DNA from: an uncultured Alphaproteobacteria bacterium
GTDB lineage: Bacteria > Pseudomonadota > Alphaproteobacteria > RF32 > CAG-239
Assembly (NCBI GenBank): GCA_934277545.1
Contig: CAKQUG010000003.1
Coordinates: 62,001-126,000 of the forward strand
DNA length: 64,000 bases
Direction: 5' to 3'
In this document: piece by piece, positions 61,786 through 64,000 of the stretch
Numbering within the stretch: the stretch's first letter is position 1
How the letters are laid out: every line of letters starts with the position of its first letter
Program-made: the position numbers and the translations under genes
Notes under the pieces: model-generated
What the model was told of the DNA's origin: nothing
The model's database searches: none
Seen by the model: the letters and a program-made list of their open reading frames with translations, nothing else

Positions 61786-62547
61786 TCAGAACTTAGCGTA
61801 ATCAAGCTCACCGACCGGCTCAGCTACTGGAGCCTTGATAAGGCGCTTGATTTCAGCCTCGGAAGCGTCGCTGTAATAAGCCTTGTCCTGGTCGCAAAGT
61901 TCCCACTTGCCGTTTTCACAAGTTACAACGTCAAACTTTTTCTCTGACTTGTAGTTTACAACGTAAACTTTGTTGTAAATCTTGTCAAACTCATAGGCTC
62001 CGTCAATGGACTTAACGCCCCACAAGTTACCTTCCTTAACAAACACAAAGTGCTTGGTTACAACGATTTTTTCGTACATACCCCAAGAGGTTTGTGCTTT
62101 GGTGCTGTAAACGGCCATCTTGTCCTTGTTAAAGAAACGATAGATGGCGCCGTCTTCTTCGCGGTCAACACGTTCGTAGGCTCCCTCGCGCAGCACTTTG
62201 CCGTCCATGTTGGCGACAGTGTACAGCTGGGCGTCGGCATAGCACTTGAAACCATCGAGAGCTGCATCGTATTCGATGTTAGCAAATCTCGGCTCGATGA
62301 TAACTTTACCGTCTTTTTTCAGACCGGCGCGCACTTGAGACGCGGTTTCGCCTATAGGAACGACAGAGCTCTGGAAGACTACATAGCCGTCAAACAACTC
62401 AGTCTGACTCAGGATGTCGCCGACATCTTCAGATGATTCGTCAGCAGCAGCTGTTTTAGGCTTGTTGTCGTTACCGCAAGAGGAAAGACTAACACAGGTG
62501 AACAACATTACTAACATTGTTACCAAAGAATAAATAAAATTCTTCAT
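61786..62547 (-). CDS. WG-repeat-like lipoprotein, possibly transferred from Bacteroidota
   Basis: The 253-residue product has a lipoprotein signal (LVMLFTCVSLSSCGND, lipobox LSSC) and then beta-rich units of the WG-repeat type (GLKKDGKVIIEPRFANIEYD, VKEGNLWGVKSIDGAYEFDKIY). The codons are richer in G and C at third positions than in the flanking genes, and the SSCGND signal end is typical of Bacteroidota lipoproteins. Transfer from a gut neighbour is therefore inferred, not shown. It would be anchored in the envelope; the role is unknown. TTGACA lies upstream at a promoter-like distance but without a good -10 box. Confidence 0.75.
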   Translation of the reverse strand: MKNFIYSLVTMLVMLFTCVSLSSCGNDNKPKTAAADESSEDVGDILSQTELFDGYVVFQSSVVPIGETASQVRAGLKKDGKVIIEPRFANIEYDAALDGFKCYADAQLYTVANMDGKVLREGAYERVDREEDGAIYRFFNKDKMAVYSTKAQTSWGMYEKIVVTKHFVFVKEGNLWGVKSIDGAYEFDKIYNKVYVVNYKSEKKFDVVTCENGKWELCDQDKAYYSDASEAEIKRLIKAPVAEPVGELDYAKF

Positions 62548-62718
62548 AAGGCAAAATAATTTAAGGATTAAAAATAATGTTAAAAATTCGTTTTATGACA
62601 AATAAGTAACACGTTCCGTTTATTTTGTCAATATTTTTTTTGATTTTTTTTACACCGTTGAAAAAAATGCTTGATTATTTGCAAAGATTATATTATTTGT
62701 AGGTTGTTTTTTGAGGCT

Positions 62719-62804
62719 GCGGCCATGGCGAAATTGGTAGACGCGTAACGTTGAGGTCGTTATGAACTAAGTTCATGGAAGTTCAAGTCTTCTTGGCCGC
62801 ACCA
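62719..62804 (+). tRNA. tRNA-Leu(GAG)
   Basis: It begins GCGGCCATGGCGAAATTGG and ends TGGCCGCACCA with a 7-bp acceptor stem and encoded CCA. The anticodon stem TAACG/CGTTA encloses TTGAGGT with anticodon GAG. The long variable arm fits leucine class II. Confidence 0.95.
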
Positions 62805-62850
62805 TTAAAAAAACTTACTTTGCAATCGAGACGTCAAAGGAGAGCTGGCC

Positions 62851-63804
62851 ATGCTGAAAATTTATAAAACAGAAAACGGCGGAAAGTTAGTTAAGCTCAA
62901 ACAGTCTCGCAATGTTTCTCAAGCCTGGTTCAGTCTGATAAATCCGACAGGAGAAGAAATTGAACAAGTTTCTTCCATGTTAAAGGTCGATTCGGATATT
63001 TTAAAAAATTCTTTGGATGCCGACGAGCGTTCGCGCACCGAAGTTGATGACGGAGTCTTTTCGGCGATTATCAATCTGCCGCTGTTGGATGAAGAAGGCA
63101 ATTTTGATACTTTGCCGTGCGGTTTGGTGTTTTCGGCTAAGAATTTTTTGACTATTTGTTCTAAAGACAACCGAATCCTTGGTGCGTTTAATAAAAATAC
63201 GGCAAAAACTTTTGACACTCGTGAGCGTACGCGTTTTATGCTGTTGATTTTATATAAAATTACCCAGTTTTATTTGCGTTATTTGGCAATTATCAACCGT
63301 AAAACAGAGCACATTGAAGACGCATTGAAGCAAACCACCAATAATCAGGAACTTTTTCAGCTGATAGAAATTCAAAAATCTTTGGTTTATTTTACCACGG
63401 CTCTGCGCGATAACCATTTGGTTTTGGAGAAAATTCTTCGGATGATAAAATCACCTGCAACTTCTAAACTGCTGGCGTTTACCGAAGATGACATCGATTT
63501 GCTGGAAGACGTGATTGTGGAAAATAAACAGGCTATTGAAATGGTTGACATGCACCGTTCCATTTTAGAAGGAATGATGGACGGTTTTGCCTCGATTATC
63601 AATAATAACGTGAACCTGGTGATGAAATTTTTGGCGGCCATTACGATTGTGCTTTCAATTCCGACCATGCTGGCCAGCTTTTGGGGAATGAACGTGGCTG
63701 TTCCGGCGGCGAATATGCAATACGGTTTTTGGGTGGTGCTGTCGCTTTCAGTGTTTGCAACTCTGATTGTGATTATTTATTTCCGCAAAAAAGGCATGTT
63801 TTAG
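62851..63804 (+). CDS. corA: CorA-family magnesium transporter
   Basis: CorA forms a pentameric Mg2+ (and Co2+, Ni2+) channel in the inner membrane. The 317-residue protein has a soluble N-terminal domain, long helices, and two C-terminal membrane segments; the first is followed by the GMN pore signature (FWGMNVAVPAANMQYGFW). The tail ends in basic FRKKGMF. GGAGAG precedes the ATG. It lies between tRNA-Leu and lspA. No magnesium riboswitch could be recognised in the 46-base gap. Confidence 0.94.
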   Translation: MLKIYKTENGGKLVKLKQSRNVSQAWFSLINPTGEEIEQVSSMLKVDSDILKNSLDADERSRTEVDDGVFSAIINLPLLDEEGNFDTLPCGLVFSAKNFLTICSKDNRILGAFNKNTAKTFDTRERTRFMLLILYKITQFYLRYLAIINRKTEHIEDALKQTTNNQELFQLIEIQKSLVYFTTALRDNHLVLEKILRMIKSPATSKLLAFTEDDIDLLEDVIVENKQAIEMVDMHRSILEGMMDGFASIINNNVNLVMKFLAAITIVLSIPTMLASFWGMNVAVPAANMQYGFWVVLSLSVFATLIVIIYFRKKGMF

Positions 63805-63897
63805 CAAAAAAATCTGTAGACTATTTAAATTCCGGCTTTTCATCTTAAATCGTTTTGGTATACTCTTTGTCAGGTTTAAAGTTTGAGGAGAAATTTT

Positions 63898-64000
63898 GTG
63901 CGGCTCGGGCTGATTGTAATTGCTTTAACGATAATAGCTGACCAAATCAGTAAATTTTTTGTTTTTGATTTGTTGCCGGAAGGACAGCCTGTTGCGGTTA
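63898..64000 (+). CDS. lspA: Lipoprotein signal peptidase LspA, 5' part
   Basis: A GTG start with GAGGAG 8 bases upstream opens a frame to the window end: MRLGLIVIALTIIADQISKF and then FVFDLLPEGQPVAV. The first hydrophobic helix followed by D-Q-x-S-K matches the N-terminus of signal peptidase II, which cuts prolipoproteins; the Asp is in a conserved position. Several lipoprotein genes in this window would be its substrates. Only 34 residues are visible. Confidence 0.85.
   Translation, partial: MRLGLIVIALTIIADQISKFFVFDLLPEGQPVAV

Overview
The window looks like a chromosomal segment of an AT-rich, host-associated alphaproteobacterium, probably from one of the uncultured gut lineages. The evidence is gene order and family type: tpiA-secG-pyrG, bamE next to a DUF177 gene with rpmF-plsX-fabH, a PpiD-like foldase next to fmt, and an LplT-Aas fusion of the kind seen in alphaproteobacteria. 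Several surface proteins carry a pilin-like segment beginning GRSMIEMLGVLAI, which I associate with gut alphaproteobacterial metagenomes. The genus cannot be fixed from sequence alone.

Layout. 0-2.6 kb: the tail of an unidentified gene, then a Chlamydia-like arginine decarboxylase (aaxB) and arginine/agmatine antiporter (aaxC). 2.9-14.5 kb, mostly minus strand: dxs, tRNA-Leu(CAG), a 1300-residue unknown protein, an ASCH-domain protein, a lipoprotein hydrolase, a pilin-like protein, a sugar permease with a fructokinase-like kinase, and a histidine phosphatase with a membrane partner. 14.7-20.9 kb: a complete type II-C CRISPR-Cas locus in the unusual order cas1, tracrRNA (antisense), cas9, cas2, array. 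21.3-36.5 kb: housekeeping genes (tRNA-Ala, a ScsB/DsbD-like protein, yqgE, an ftsK-like gene, bamE, DUF177, rpmF, plsX, fabH, pyrG, secG, tpiA, ppiD, fmt). 36.6-42.5 kb: a spanin-like overlapping gene pair, tRNA-Ser, small unknowns, and a deoB-pgeF-amidase operon. 42.5-52 kb: a cysteine-rich secreted protein, psd, a subtilase autotransporter and aas. 52-59 kb: DUF2934, then glgB-glgX-malQ. 59-64 kb: dispersed repeats, a second pilin-like gene, a serine hydrolase, a WG-repeat-like lipoprotein, tRNA-Leu(GAG), corA and the start of lspA.

How it works together. The CRISPR locus can be read almost completely. It has 18 identical 36-nt repeats with 17 spacers. Each repeat carries a near-consensus sigma-70 promoter pointing along the minus strand (TTGACC, 17 nt, TATAAT). 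A tracrRNA with a 24-nt perfect anti-repeat has its own consensus promoter. Cas9, Cas1 and Cas2 keep their catalytic residues. At the far end of the array sits one divergent repeat-like unit behind an 18-nt stub. This predicts processing-independent crRNA production like that described for Neisseria type II-C.

The other notable structure is a set of dispersed elements. A roughly 175-bp promoter/UTR block with two copies of a palindromic operator-like motif lies upstream of two unlinked surface-protein genes. A family of short interspersed repeats occurs in intergenic regions, and part of it also occurs in frame inside the leader of a pilin-like gene.
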